NCBI RefSeq assembly: GCF_002287375.1
Contig: NZ_NPOA01000011.1
Coordinates: 62,001-126,000, forward strand
From: Virgibacillus profundi
GTDB lineage: Bacteria; Bacillota; Bacilli; Bacillales; Amphibacillaceae
DNA length: 64,000 nt
Direction: 5' to 3'
Part shown: piece by piece, positions 16,846 through 28,694 of the stretch
How the letters are laid out: each line of letters starts with the position of its first letter
Numbering within the stretch: position 1 is the stretch's first letter
Notes under the pieces: generated by a model
What the model saw: the letters and a program-made list of their open reading frames with translations, nothing else
What the model was told of the DNA's origin: nothing
Database searches by the model: none
Position numbers and translations under genes: made by a program

Positions 16846-17715
16846 ATGAAAAAGTTTTTAGTCTTTTTATCTGTATTATTCGTTTTAGTTTTGGCAGCAT
16901 GTGGTGGAGGAGATTCTGAGGAAGATACTTCAAATGAAAATACTTCAGGTGATAGTAATGCAGAATCGGAAGAAAATGTGGAACTTATTGTTGGAGCTTC
17001 CAGTGTTCCCCACTCTGAAATTTTGGAAGAAGCTAAACCACTATTAGAAGAAGAAGGAATTACATTAACGATAGAAGAATATCAGGATTATGTTTTTCCA
17101 AATGACGATCTGGCAAGTGGTGATTTGGATGCCAACTACTTCCAGCACATTCCATTTTTAAAACAAACAATTGGTGATACAGGGTATGAATTGGAAAACA
17201 TCGGTGGAGTCCATGTAGAACCGATGGGAGTATATTCTAAAGGAATTGAAAGCGTCGATGATATCGAGGAAGGAACAGAAGTGATTTTAAGTAATTCAGT
17301 ACCAGATCATGGACGTGTCCTGGCATTATTTGAATCAGAGGGATTAATTACATTGGATGAATCTGTGGAAAAGTCAGAAGCCACCATTGATGATATTGTT
17401 GAAAATCCTAAAAACCTGAAATTTTCACCAGATTATACACCGGAAATTTTACCGGAATTATATCATTCCGAAGAGAATACACTTGTTGTCATCAATACAA
17501 ATTTTGCTATTGGTGCAGATTTGAATCCTTTGGAAGACGCACTATTTATCGAAGGTGAAGATTCCGAGTATGTAAACATTGTTGCTGCTCGGGCGGAAGA
17601 TAAAGATAATGAAGCATTGAATACATTAGTAGACGTACTACAATCAGAAGAAATTCAGGATTTCATTATTGAAAATTATGAAGGCGCCATCGTTCCGGTT
17701 GGTGGAAAAAATTAA
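16846..17715 (+). CDS. metQ: Methionine-binding lipoprotein MetQ
   Basis: 289 residues of the NlpA/MetQ family. The signal peptide ends in lipobox 'LAAC' (Cys19), followed by a Ser/Glu/Asn-rich flexible linker. The mature domain begins 'LIVGASSVPHSEILEE' and includes 'YFQHIPFLKQ', both typical of the family. It delivers methionine to MetNI from outside the membrane. The ribosome binding site is GAAGGAGAG. It is the last gene of the S-box-controlled operon. Confidence 0.94.
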   Translation: MKKFLVFLSVLFVLVLAACGGGDSEEDTSNENTSGDSNAESEENVELIVGASSVPHSEILEEAKPLLEEEGITLTIEEYQDYVFPNDDLASGDLDANYFQHIPFLKQTIGDTGYELENIGGVHVEPMGVYSKGIESVDDIEEGTEVILSNSVPDHGRVLALFESEGLITLDESVEKSEATIDDIVENPKNLKFSPDYTPEILPELYHSEENTLVVINTNFAIGADLNPLEDALFIEGEDSEYVNIVAARAEDKDNEALNTLVDVLQSEEIQDFIIENYEGAIVPVGGKN

Positions 17716-17925
17716 TTTTTGCAAAAATGGAGCATTTATTAGTATATGCTAGCAATAAGCTAAATGTTAATGAACGAATAGAGCTATATATATTTCAGCC
17801 ATCCACATCCGGATTAAATCACGAATAAACGTTTATAACCACTTTGTGCTGGGAATTGTCCTTATGTTAATCTTATAATTGTATTCAAATTGAAAGGATG
17901 ATTCACTATTAATAGTGGAATAACG

Positions 17926-18096
17926 ATGAATTACACTCCGGAGATGGAGAAGGCAATGCAACAAACGCATAAGATTTGTTATGCGGAGTATGGAAGAAGA
18001 TTAGATAAACGGATTGCAGTTGAAAAAAAACGGCAGCAGGAATATGAACAATGCAAACTTTTAGTTGCCGGACTTGATAGCCAAATTCAAAGATGA
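17926..18096 (+). CDS. Small basic hypothetical protein
   Basis: 56 residues, highly charged and probably all helical (about residues 5-45), with two cysteines and no membrane segment. I do not recognise a family. Support comes from a strong terminator 17 bases after the stop. The start is uncertain: the ATG at 17926 has only a weak GGAA upstream, while a good AAAGGATG site at 17894 points to an in-frame ATT at 17908 that would add six residues. The 200 bases before it hold no other gene. Confidence 0.45.
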   Translation: MNYTPEMEKAMQQTHKICYAEYGRRLDKRIAVEKKRQQEYEQCKLLVAGLDSQIQR

Positions 18097-18112
18097 TAAA
18101 TATAAAAAATGG

Positions 18113-18148
18113 TACTGATGCTCAGGTTGAGGGCATCAGTATTTTTAT
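18113..18148 (+). terminator. Terminator after the small ORF
   Basis: Stem TACTGATGC / GCATCAGTA with an 11-base loop, then TTTTTATT. Confidence 0.82.
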
Positions 18149-18264
18149 TAGAGCAGATGCATGACTTTAATGGAATCTCTTTTTGTAAGTTATGATGCTT
18201 TTTAATTGTTGCAATGAATACAAAGGGTGACGTAAAATTAATGGTAGTAGATCTCATCGACCGC

Positions 18265-18545
18265 TACGGAAACACATTTCGCGGACCTTAGGGCGGTTGG
18301 TGAACCTCCTCGTGCTGCGCACTCCGGGGTCTCACCTATGCCTATACTCTCGCAGGAGTCTTCATGTGTTTCCTTCGCTGGAATCGTGCTTTAAAACTTT
18401 TTAAAATTGCTTGCACATTTGTGTGGTTGTTTGGAGCGGAGGACCGTTGACTCCTGCAGGAATAGCACGTGTCTGAAGACCCCGCAGAGTGGGTTTCTCG
18501 AGGAGGCTGAAGCCGTGCCTGCGGAAAGCAACGGTCCGCAGTGGA
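18265..18545. repeat. Composite GC-rich palindromic repeat, copy 2
   Basis: Module A (about 18265-18380, with CCTCCTCGTGCTGCGCACTC and GGGGTCTCACCTATGCCT) is followed by module B (about 18435-18545, with GACTCCTGCAGGAATAGCAC and GAAGACCCCGCAGAG). Both modules match copy 1 near 9344-9893, but in inverted order and orientation. The 90-base spacer between modules is unrelated to that of copy 1. It lies in the intergenic stretch before sufC. The outer inverted arms of copy 1 are not seen here. Confidence 0.6.
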
Positions 18546-18809
18546 AATCAACCCAGCGCAAATATTAGTTTATATGTTTTGAAGTAAATCAATGATTTTC
18601 GGTGGAATGATTAACCGTAGTTCCAACTTTTAGAAACCAATTTAATGAAACAATCCGTTTTTATCTTGAATTTTGTAAACCGTATTACTATAGGAAAAAC
18701 ACGGTTATTTTATGAGGAATTACATAATATTTCACACACCGGATAAGTAACCTGAAAAAGTTGATATTAAATTCGAAATGCTTTAAGATTATAATGAGAA
18801 TAGATTGAG

Positions 18810-18829
18810 AATGAATGTTGTCATTCATT
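18810..18829 (+). promoter_or_regulatory. Palindrome in the suf leader
   Basis: AATGAATG and CATTCATT arms with a four-base centre lie between a TATAAT-like box (18790) and the sufC ribosome binding site. It could form an mRNA hairpin or be an operator. It resembles a FadR half-site pair but is two bases too short. Confidence 0.3.
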
Positions 18830-18864
18830 TGAAAAAATATAAATTAGTACTTGGAGGTATCGGA

Positions 18865-19650
18865 ATGGCAGGATCAACGTTGGAAATTAAGAATCTTCAT
18901 GTTCAAATTGAAGGTAAAAAGATATTAAAAGGTGTAGACCTTACAATAAAAGGTGGAGAATTTCATGCGGTAATGGGGCCAAATGGAACTGGTAAATCTA
19001 CCTTGGCATCAGCAATCATGGGACATCCTAAGTATGAAATTACTGAAGGAAGCGTTCATTTAGATGGTGAGGATGTACTTGAAATGGAAGTTGACGAGCG
19101 TGCTCGTGCAGGTCTGTTTCTAGGAATGCAATACCCAAGTGAAATTAGTGGTGTTACTACATCTGACTTCTTGCGTTCTTCTATTAATGCACGTCGCGAA
19201 GAAGGCGATGAAATTCCATTAATGAAATTTATCAAGGAAATGGATTCAACACTGGATTACCTTGAAATTGATAAAAATATGGCACAACGTTACTTAAATG
19301 AAGGATTCTCAGGTGGAGAGAAAAAGCGTAACGAAATTCTTCAGTTATTGCTTTTAAAACCTGAAATTGCAATTCTGGATGAAATTGATTCAGGATTGGA
19401 TATTGATGCATTAAAAGTAGTTTCAAAAGGAATTAATAAACTACGTGATGAAAACTTCGGTTGCTTGATTATTACGCATTACCAGCGTTTATTAAATTAC
19501 ATTACACCAGATCATGTTCATGTCATGATGCAGGGACGTATTGTTAAATCAGGTGGTCCTGAACTAGCACAACGCTTAGAAGCTGAAGGCTATGAGTGGA
19601 TCAAAGACGAACTGGGAATTGAAGACGAAACTGTAGGGCAAAACGCATAG
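18865..19650 (+). CDS. sufC: Fe-S cluster assembly ATPase SufC
   Basis: 261 residues of the ABC ATPase family without a membrane partner. It has Walker A 'GPNGTGKST', the SufC-type signature 'FSGGEKKRNEILQ', Walker B 'IAILDEIDSGLD' and H-loop 'LIITHYQ'. It forms the SufBCD scaffold that builds iron-sulfur clusters in the cytosol. The ATG at 18865 has GGAGG 8 bases upstream; the frame stays open further upstream without a better start. First gene of sufCDSUB. Confidence 0.95.
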   Translation: MAGSTLEIKNLHVQIEGKKILKGVDLTIKGGEFHAVMGPNGTGKSTLASAIMGHPKYEITEGSVHLDGEDVLEMEVDERARAGLFLGMQYPSEISGVTTSDFLRSSINARREEGDEIPLMKFIKEMDSTLDYLEIDKNMAQRYLNEGFSGGEKKRNEILQLLLLKPEIAILDEIDSGLDIDALKVVSKGINKLRDENFGCLIITHYQRLLNYITPDHVHVMMQGRIVKSGGPELAQRLEAEGYEWIKDELGIEDETVGQNA

Positions 19651-19667
19651 TAGTTAGGAGGGGTAAA

Positions 19668-22613
<2,946 letters not shown>

Positions 22614-22702
22614 TTAGCCAATGGATTAAAGTACGTAAGCAAATGGCTTGCCAGCGATTATACGGTCGTTGGTGTACGAATATCTAATAGGAGGTTTTAA
22701 TA

Positions 22703-24100
22703 ATGGCCAAAGAAATACCTGAAATGGAAGGTTATGAATATGGTTTCCATGATAAAGACGTTTCGGTTTTCCGTACAGAAAGAGGCTTAACAAAGAAAGT
22801 TGTTGAGGAAATTTCACGGATGAAAGAGGAACCGGAGTGGATGCTTGACCAACGATTAAAAGCGTTGGAACTATTTTATAGTATGCCGATGCCACAATGG
22901 GGCGGCGATCTGTCAGAACTTGATTTTGACGAAATTGTTTATTACGTAAAACCTTCCGAAAAGCAAGGTAGAACATGGGATGAAGTTCCTGCAGAAATTA
23001 AAGAAACTTTTGATAAGTTGGGGATTCCCGAGGCTGAACAAAAATATTTAGCTGGTGTATCTGCACAGTATGAATCAGAGGTTGTATACCAAAGTCTTGA
23101 AAAAGATTTGGAAGATCTTGGAATTATCTTTAAAGATACGGATTCAGCGTTGAAAGAGAATGAAGAACTTTTCAAAGAATACTTTGGTAAAGTAATTCCT
23201 GCTTCTGATAATAAATTCTCAGCATTAAACACTGCTGTATGGTCTGGTGGTTCATTTATTTACGTACCTAAGGGCGTACAAACAACGTCTCCATTGCAGG
23301 CTTATTTCCGGATTAACTCGGAAAACATGGGACAGTTTGAAAGAACATTAATCATTGTTGATGAAGGGGCATCCGTGCATTATGTAGAAGGTTGTACGGC
23401 ACCTGTATTTACAACAAATTCACTGCATAGTGCGGTAGTAGAAATTTATGTTAAAAAAGATGCCTATTGCCGTTACACAACAATTCAAAACTGGGCTAAC
23501 AACGTATATAACCTAGTAACAAAACGTGCAACAGTTGATGCAAATGGCACAATGGAATGGATCGATGGTAATATGGGCTCTAAGCTTACAATGAAATACC
23601 CATCTGTTCTTCTAAGAGGAGAAGGTTCACGTGGTATGACAATATCCATTGCCTTAGCTGGAGCAGGTCAGCACCAGGATGCCGGAGCTAAAATGTATCA
23701 CCTGGCACCAAACACATCATCATCGATTGTTTCGAAATCCATTTCGAAAAAAGGTGGTAAAGTATCATACCGCGGAATCGTTCACTTTGGACGAAAAGCA
23801 GACGGTGCCCGCTCAAATATCGAGTGTGACACGTTAATTATGGATAATGAATCAACATCAGATACAATTCCATACAACGAAATTTACAATGATAATATCT
23901 CATTGGAGCACGAAGCGAAAGTATCCAAAGTTTCCGAAGAACAATTATTCTATCTCATGAGTAGAGGGCTTGGAGAACAGGAAGCAACAGATATGATCGT
24001 CATGGGCTTTATCGAGCCATTTACAAAAGAGCTTCCAATGGAATATGCAGTTGAAATGAACCGTCTGATCAAGTATGAGATGGAAGGAAGTATTGGGTAA
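22703..24100 (+). CDS. sufB: Fe-S cluster scaffold SufB
   Basis: 465 residues. The SufBD core includes '[20 protein letters not shown]', '[12 protein letters not shown]', 'DTIPYNEI' and '[20 protein letters not shown]'. It is the main scaffold subunit of SufBCD. It follows sufU by 89 bases with GGAGG before the ATG. Its last codons ([10 protein letters not shown]) are repeated in a second copy at 28571 with different synonymous codons, which marks this gene end as an integration site of an ancient mobile element. Confidence 0.95.
   Translation: MAKEIPEMEGYEYGFHDKDVSVFRTERGLTKKVVEEISRMKEEPEWMLDQRLKALELFYSMPMPQWGGDLSELDFDEIVYYVKPSEKQGRTWDEVPAEIKETFDKLGIPEAEQKYLAGVSAQYESEVVYQSLEKDLEDLGIIFKDTDSALKENEELFKEYFGKVIPASDNKFSALNTAVWSGGSFIYVPKGVQTTSPLQAYFRINSENMGQFERTLIIVDEGASVHYVEGCTAPVFTTNSLHSAVVEIYVKKDAYCRYTTIQNWANNVYNLVTKRATVDANGTMEWIDGNMGSKLTMKYPSVLLRGEGSRGMTISIALAGAGQHQDAGAKMYHLAPNTSSSIVSKSISKKGGKVSYRGIVHFGRKADGARSNIECDTLIMDNESTSDTIPYNEIYNDNISLEHEAKVSKVSEEQLFYLMSRGLGEQEATDMIVMGFIEPFTKELPMEYAVEMNRLIKYEMEGSIG
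24068..24087. other. Candidate attachment site in the sufB 3' end (att1)
   Basis: The 20 bases ATCAAGTATGAGATGGAAGG are identical to 28571-28590. Beyond this core both copies go on to encode the same final residues of SufB, with different codons. A tyrosine-integrase remnant begins 84 bases downstream on the minus strand. This is the arrangement expected of a gene-end attachment site. Confidence 0.65.
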
Positions 24101-24170
24101 TACGCTACAAACGTTGGTGTAACAACATTTGTAAGCTGTCTATAAAGTAAGAAAAACTGCACGTGCCGAT

Positions 24171-24272
24171 TCAGATTTTTCTTTTGGTGTAGGAGGCGAA
24201 CTTTTTAAGTTCGTCTTCTTCTATTTTTTCTGTTATATGCAGGTAAGTATCAGCTGTTGTTTTGATAGAGAA
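24171..24272 (-). pseudogene. Tyrosine integrase C-terminal remnant 1
   Basis: About 33 codons on the minus strand read 'IKTTADTYLHITEKIEEDEL' near the start and stop at 24171. 'IKTTADTYLH' contains the catalytic tyrosine and its context in phage-type integrases. A stop codon blocks the frame just upstream, so only the tail remains. The same 'KTTAD-Y' motif occurs in the second remnant at 28695. It sits right beside att1. Confidence 0.6.
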
Positions 24273-24310
24273 TCAAAAGTTTTATATTTATATAACTGTA
24301 AGTGTAAGTC

Positions 24311-24342
24311 AAAAATCCCCATCTAAACAGGTGGGGATTTTT
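24311..24342. terminator. Strong bidirectional terminator
   Basis: Perfect 11-bp stem AAAAATCCCCA / TGGGGATTTTT with loop TCTAAACAGG, T-rich on both strands. It separates the suf side from the ger operon. Confidence 0.85.
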
Positions 24343-24359
24343 TGACGCTTATGATTCTA

Positions 24360-24390
24360 TGAATAGGAATGACAATAAATCCGCATGATA
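24360..24390 (+). promoter_or_regulatory. Candidate sigma-G promoter of the ger operon
   Basis: TGAATA (24360-24365), an 18-base spacer and CATGATA (24384-24390) match the known forespore sigma-G consensus (TGMATA / CATWHTA) at all but one position. It lies 31 bases before the first ger gene and just after a terminator, as expected for a forespore-expressed germination operon. Confidence 0.6.
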
Positions 24391-24420
24391 TGAAGTAATT
24401 ATAATTCCTCCGGAGGTACT

Positions 24421-25500
24421 ATGGCCAGACAGATCAGTATTTCGCAATTTATTATTATTTTCTTATTAAGTACTGGTTTAAGCAATCATGTTCTTGTCGT
24501 TCCTTTAATAATTGATGTCGCTGGACGTGATGCTTGGATTAGTGTAATTGTTGGTTTTTTGATGATTATCCCGTTCTTGTTTATAGTCCTGTACGTCACG
24601 AAGCAGCTGAAAAATACTTCTGTATTTGAATGGCTGGAAGTCACTTATAGTAATACAATCCGTAAAATTGTTGCCGGCTTGCTTGTGATTTTTCTATTTA
24701 TAGCAGGTTTTACTACTGCATGGGAAACTGTTTCCTGGACCCATGATACATATTTGCTGAATACACCAATGCTAGTAGTTGCATTTTCAATTCTTGCTGC
24801 ATCACTCTATATTGCCGGAAGGGTAAATGTTATAGCCATCTGTGCTGGAATACTTCTTCCGTTTGTGGTTTTTTTGGGTGTGCTTGTAGCGGTTGGCACC
24901 ATTCCGGACAAAAATTACTCGCTTATCCTGCCAGTACTTGTGGAGCAGAACTGGACTGATGTATTTAAAGGGTCAATTTATGTTTTTGGTTCTCTTTCTG
25001 AAATATTTATGCTGATTATGCTCCAGCATCAAATCATGAGGAAAGTAGCATTCCGGCACCTGTTTTTACTGTCGTTCGTCCTATTTATATTAGTCATGGG
25101 GCCATTGCTTGGGAGCATTGCAATTTTTGGGGTGGAAGAGGCTGGGAAAATAAAATACCCGGCATTTCTTCAATGGAGAATATTAAGTATTGGTCAGTAC
25201 TTTAACCATTTGGACTTTTTTTCAATCTATCAGTGGCTATCAGGTTCATTTATTCGGCTGGCACTGATTTTGTATTTAATTGCAAAAGCATTCAAGTTTA
25301 AGAAACCCATTATAATCCAGGTTTTAATATGTATATTATATTTAGTGCTTATTTCAGCACCAATCTCTGACATGCAATTTGTTGCAATCCTAAAAGATTA
25401 TTTTTATTTGACCACCTGTATTTTTGCAATTGTGATGACAGTATTTTTAGCTATACTTGTCAGAAAATCAAAGAATAGGATGACAGAAAATGAAAAATAA
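24421..25500 (+). CDS. Spore germination permease-like subunit, GerAB family
   Basis: 359 residues with about ten membrane helices, matching the spore germination GerAB/APC-type permease family. The N-terminus 'QISISQFIIIFLLSTGLSNH' is typical of the group. In germinant receptors this subunit binds the nutrient in the spore inner membrane. A strong CCGGAGG site precedes the ATG. The gene comes first in this operon, while most ger operons begin with the A subunit; it overlaps the next gene by 11 bases. The germinant cannot be predicted. Confidence 0.88.
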   Translation: MARQISISQFIIIFLLSTGLSNHVLVVPLIIDVAGRDAWISVIVGFLMIIPFLFIVLYVTKQLKNTSVFEWLEVTYSNTIRKIVAGLLVIFLFIAGFTTAWETVSWTHDTYLLNTPMLVVAFSILAASLYIAGRVNVIAICAGILLPFVVFLGVLVAVGTIPDKNYSLILPVLVEQNWTDVFKGSIYVFGSLSEIFMLIMLQHQIMRKVAFRHLFLLSFVLFILVMGPLLGSIAIFGVEEAGKIKYPAFLQWRILSIGQYFNHLDFFSIYQWLSGSFIRLALILYLIAKAFKFKKPIIIQVLICILYLVLISAPISDMQFVAILKDYFYLTTCIFAIVMTVFLAILVRKSKNRMTENEK

Positions 25501-26947
25501 GAATACAAAGGTCGATATTACGTATTTTCAGGATTTATTTCATCATTCCTCCGATATAAAGATTAAAAAAAACCAGTTCAATAATGATAAGAAACCGGAA
25601 GAAGCGATACTAATCTATTGTGAAGGGCTGATTAACAGCGATTTACTAATAGAAAGTATACTCCCTGAAATTCAAAGAACCATTAATTTAAATGGCCATA
25701 AAGGGATCCAGGAATTGAACAGCTCAGAAACAATCAAATGGAGCAGGAATGATCCGTCAAACGATAAAGCTGTAAGGGAAAAAGTATTCGATGGATATAC
25801 TGCTATTTTAATAAAAGAAATCATTTATTTTTTCAACACGTCAAAGCCACCAATAAGGTCACCAGAAGAGTCGACGACTGAAGTATCTGTAAAGGGGCCA
25901 AAGGATGCATTTGTAGAGGATATAGGAACAAATATTGCATTGGTCCGTAAACGAATGAAGACGGAGTCCATGGTCACCAAATCATTCACGGTTGGAAAAA
26001 GAAGCAACACCAAGGTCAGTTTGGTTTATCTGACAGACATTCAAAATCAGGAAATAATCAAAGAGGTTACACGGAGAATAGAAGAGATTGATATAGATGT
26101 GCTGAACAGTGATAATGAGTTAGCTGAAATTCTACCAGGCAACCATTATTCCTTATTTCCATTACTTGTAAGCGTTTTGCGTCCAGATGGGGTTACTGGC
26201 AGTCTGGCAAGGGGGCGTTTTGCCATTTTTATCGATAATGTACCAAATGTCCTTATAGGTCCAGCTAATTTTCAATTGCTCCTAAATACATCTGAGGATG
26301 AGCATATGCCGTTTTACTATGCATCATTTGAAATGCTGCTTAGAATTGCTGGATTGGTTTTGGCTATTTTCCTTCCATCATTCTGGGTTGCTATATCTGC
26401 ATACAATGTGGATCAGATACCCTTTTCACTGCTCGCGACTATTGGTGCTTCCAGGCTGGGAATACCATTTAACACTACAGTTGAATTAATATTGATGATC
26501 ACGCTATTTGAGCTTTTCCGTGAAGCGGGTGTTCGATTGCCAAAGGCTGTCGGTCAAACGGTCGCGGTGGTAGGTGGATTAATTGTGGGAGATGCGGCAA
26601 TTCGTGCTGGACTTACTTCACCTACCATGCTCGTGGTGACTGCCATTACTGCTGTTGCGACCTTCACTTTAGGGAATCAATCTTTGTCTGGAACGGTAAC
26701 AATTATAAGATTATTTTCTATTCTTTGTGCAAGTGTATTAGGGATGTATGGATTTTTCATCAGTTTATTTCTTACAATAGGATATCTAGCTAAGCTTGAA
26801 TCATTTAATGTTCCATATTTAATTCCTGTTTCACCATTTGTAAAAGGAGACTTTTCAAAAGCAATCTCAAAACTACCAGTGATTAAACAGAATAAACGAG
26901 CGAGGATTCTGAAAACACAGGATGATGACAGGCAGAGGAGTGAATGA
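25490..26947 (+). CDS. Spore germination protein, GerAA family
   Basis: 485 residues. A hydrophilic N-terminal half (about 1-280) contains 'DAFVEDIGTNIALVRKRMKT', a hallmark of GerA A-subunits. It is followed by about five membrane helices with 'LPKAVGQTVAVVGGLIVGDA'. The protein is part of the germinant receptor complex and may form an ion path in the inner spore membrane. Overlaps both neighbours, so the three subunits are translationally coupled. Confidence 0.92.
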   Translation: MKNKNTKVDITYFQDLFHHSSDIKIKKNQFNNDKKPEEAILIYCEGLINSDLLIESILPEIQRTINLNGHKGIQELNSSETIKWSRNDPSNDKAVREKVFDGYTAILIKEIIYFFNTSKPPIRSPEESTTEVSVKGPKDAFVEDIGTNIALVRKRMKTESMVTKSFTVGKRSNTKVSLVYLTDIQNQEIIKEVTRRIEEIDIDVLNSDNELAEILPGNHYSLFPLLVSVLRPDGVTGSLARGRFAIFIDNVPNVLIGPANFQLLLNTSEDEHMPFYYASFEMLLRIAGLVLAIFLPSFWVAISAYNVDQIPFSLLATIGASRLGIPFNTTVELILMITLFELFREAGVRLPKAVGQTVAVVGGLIVGDAAIRAGLTSPTMLVVTAITAVATFTLGNQSLSGTVTIIRLFSILCASVLGMYGFFISLFLTIGYLAKLESFNVPYLIPVSPFVKGDFSKAISKLPVIKQNKRARILKTQDDDRQRSE

Positions 26948-26948
26948 A

Positions 26949-28079
26949 TTGAAGCAAATCAGAAAGTTATCAATAGGAATTCTTCTGTTAGTGTCACTTA
27001 CCGGCTGCTGGGACGAAAAAGAGATTGGCGAGCATAATTATGCGACTGCGATAGGAATTGATTATAAAGAAGAAAAATACTTGCTTTATGTACAGATGCT
27101 GGATTTTTCCAATGTAGCCAAACAAGAGGGACAGAAGCAGTCTGAAGAGGCTCCTCTATATATTGGAAAAAGTTCAGGAGCCACACTTCAGGAAGCTGTG
27201 AATGATCTATACAAAACATCGCAGCAGCCGTTTAATTGGGGACAAATTGGATCCATAATTTATTCTGAGGCCGTTTTGAAAAATGGCATTGAGAAGGTTC
27301 AGCAGGCAATTCAAAGAAATGGAGAATTTAGGTACACTCCTTGGATGTTCGGGACGAGGGAGTCGATTGATGAATTATTTGGGTTAACTGGATTCTTCCA
27401 CCTACCTCCATTGTACACCATTATGTATCAGCCAGAAGATATTCATGGTAAATATTCTTATATTAAACCTCTACGTATGCACAAGTTTATTTCCATTTAC
27501 AAAGATCCTGGTGGAACTGCAATTCTTCCATCGATTTCAATAGACAAGTCTGCCTGGAAGAAAGCCGGACCCGAAGAGAAGGCAAAAAAAACCTTAAAAA
27601 TCAATGGCGGCTTCCAGATTAATGAAGGAAAGTATAAAGACTGGATGTCCTATGAAGAACTGACAGGACTAAGATGGGTTGAATCTAAAACTGAAAATAC
27701 GACGGTCAAACTTGTTGATGAAGGAAACATAATCGGAAATGTTGAAATAAGTAGCCCTTCAGCAAAGATTAAACAAGTGGGGGAGGGGGATAACGCGCAG
27801 TTCAATATAATTATAAAAGCAACTGGGATATTAGCTGATCTGAAAGAGGAACTGCCTATAGAGACGATAGAAAAACTGGTCACCAAACAGATTGAAGAAG
27901 ATGTTAAAACTACATACCAAAAGGGGATGGAAAAACAAATAGACATTTATAATCTTAAACATAGACTATTCCTCAATGGAATGAAACCCGAAGAATTAAA
28001 GGAATATACCCTTTCAGAAGATAGTCTCAATTTAATTTCTGTTGATTTCCTTCTTGAAAGTAAAGGGATTTATCATTAA
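26949..28079 (+). CDS. Spore germination lipoprotein, GerAC family
   Basis: About 376 residues. The signal peptide ends in lipobox 'LTGC' (Cys20) followed by 'WDEKEIGE', the classic GerAC start of the mature protein. The three-domain GerAC fold ends with 'YNLKHRLFLNGMKPEELKEY'. I prefer the TTG at 26949, nine bases after AGAGGAG; a longer frame from 26922 would have the ribosome binding site inside it. It anchors to the outer face of the spore inner membrane. It is the last gene of the operon. Confidence 0.88.
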   Translation: MKQIRKLSIGILLLVSLTGCWDEKEIGEHNYATAIGIDYKEEKYLLYVQMLDFSNVAKQEGQKQSEEAPLYIGKSSGATLQEAVNDLYKTSQQPFNWGQIGSIIYSEAVLKNGIEKVQQAIQRNGEFRYTPWMFGTRESIDELFGLTGFFHLPPLYTIMYQPEDIHGKYSYIKPLRMHKFISIYKDPGGTAILPSISIDKSAWKKAGPEEKAKKTLKINGGFQINEGKYKDWMSYEELTGLRWVESKTENTTVKLVDEGNIIGNVEISSPSAKIKQVGEGDNAQFNIIIKATGILADLKEELPIETIEKLVTKQIEEDVKTTYQKGMEKQIDIYNLKHRLFLNGMKPEELKEYTLSEDSLNLISVDFLLESKGIYH

Positions 28080-28140
28080 TTGAAGCAAGAGAACCGTTGC
28101 CGCGCTTCCCTTGCTTCAATTATCTCCGTTCGTTTTTAGA

Positions 28141-28396
28141 TTAACGTTTACCGAACAAATGACGAATTAACTCCCCGCCCAAAGTTTTAATCCAGGTCCT
28201 CGTAATTACTCTTTCCTTCCAAGTACAATTTCATTTTCGGTATATTTTTGGTCCCACAAAAGAATATATTCCTTGTAATTCATAATGACCGTCAAATTTA
28301 TTCCATTTAATTTGATAGTCTTGCTCAGGTTCCAATTGTTACCGAAAAAACAACCATCTTTTTGTAGATCTCCTAACAATCTGGTGATAAGCCATT
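28141..28396 (-). pseudogene. Unrecognised decayed gene
   Basis: On the minus strand a readable frame without a start codon (about 28396 to 28210, including 'NYKEYILLWDQKYTENEIVL') continues after a frameshift near 'GRKER' into 'VITRTWIKTLGGELIRHLFG', ending at TAA 28141. I do not recognise the family. The smooth continuation across frames suggests a once-intact protein C-terminus. It lies within the segment bounded by the two sufB-end copies. Confidence 0.35.
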
Positions 28397-28570
28397 AAAT
28401 AAAAAGCTGAAAATTTGGTTTGTTTCCTTCAAAAAAGTTATAGTGTATTTGTGCCCCATTCGTGCCCTTTCAGATTGAAAAAGTATGAATAAGTTTGAAA
28501 GCTTCCTTAGAGAAAAATAGATAACATAAGCATTTTGAGTAGATATGACTTAAAATGAAATTCAAAAATA

Positions 28571-28590
28571 ATCAAGTATGAGATGGAAGG
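28571..28590. other. Second copy of the sufB 3' end (att2)
   Basis: The same 20-base core as att1 is followed by GGTTCAATCGGTTAA-type codons that still spell the last residues and stop codon of SufB. A full terminator comes next at 28611. The copy has no sufB body before it, so it is most simply the original gene end displaced by an insertion of about 4.5 kb. Confidence 0.65.
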
Positions 28591-28610
28591 TTCAATCGGT
28601 TAAACTCTTT

Positions 28611-28649
28611 AAACCCTTGTCACAACAGTGTTTGTGGTGGGGGTTTTTT
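28611..28649 (+). terminator. Terminator beyond the orphan sufB end
   Basis: AAACCC / GGGTTT plus nine inner pairs (TTGTCACAA with TTTGTGGTGG, some G-U) form a 15-bp stem with a short loop and a T-run. No gene of its own precedes it, consistent with the former sufB terminator. Confidence 0.7.
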
Positions 28650-28694
28650 CTTTGAAAAAGTGTTTGTGCCCATTCATCCCTCTTCTTTCATTTT

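Noticed and set aside
28447-28515. Minus-strand tail reading 'NLKGHEWGTNTL', possibly another integrase end
   Set aside because: Too short, and its gene body would have to cross the att2 copy; the similarity is only an impression.
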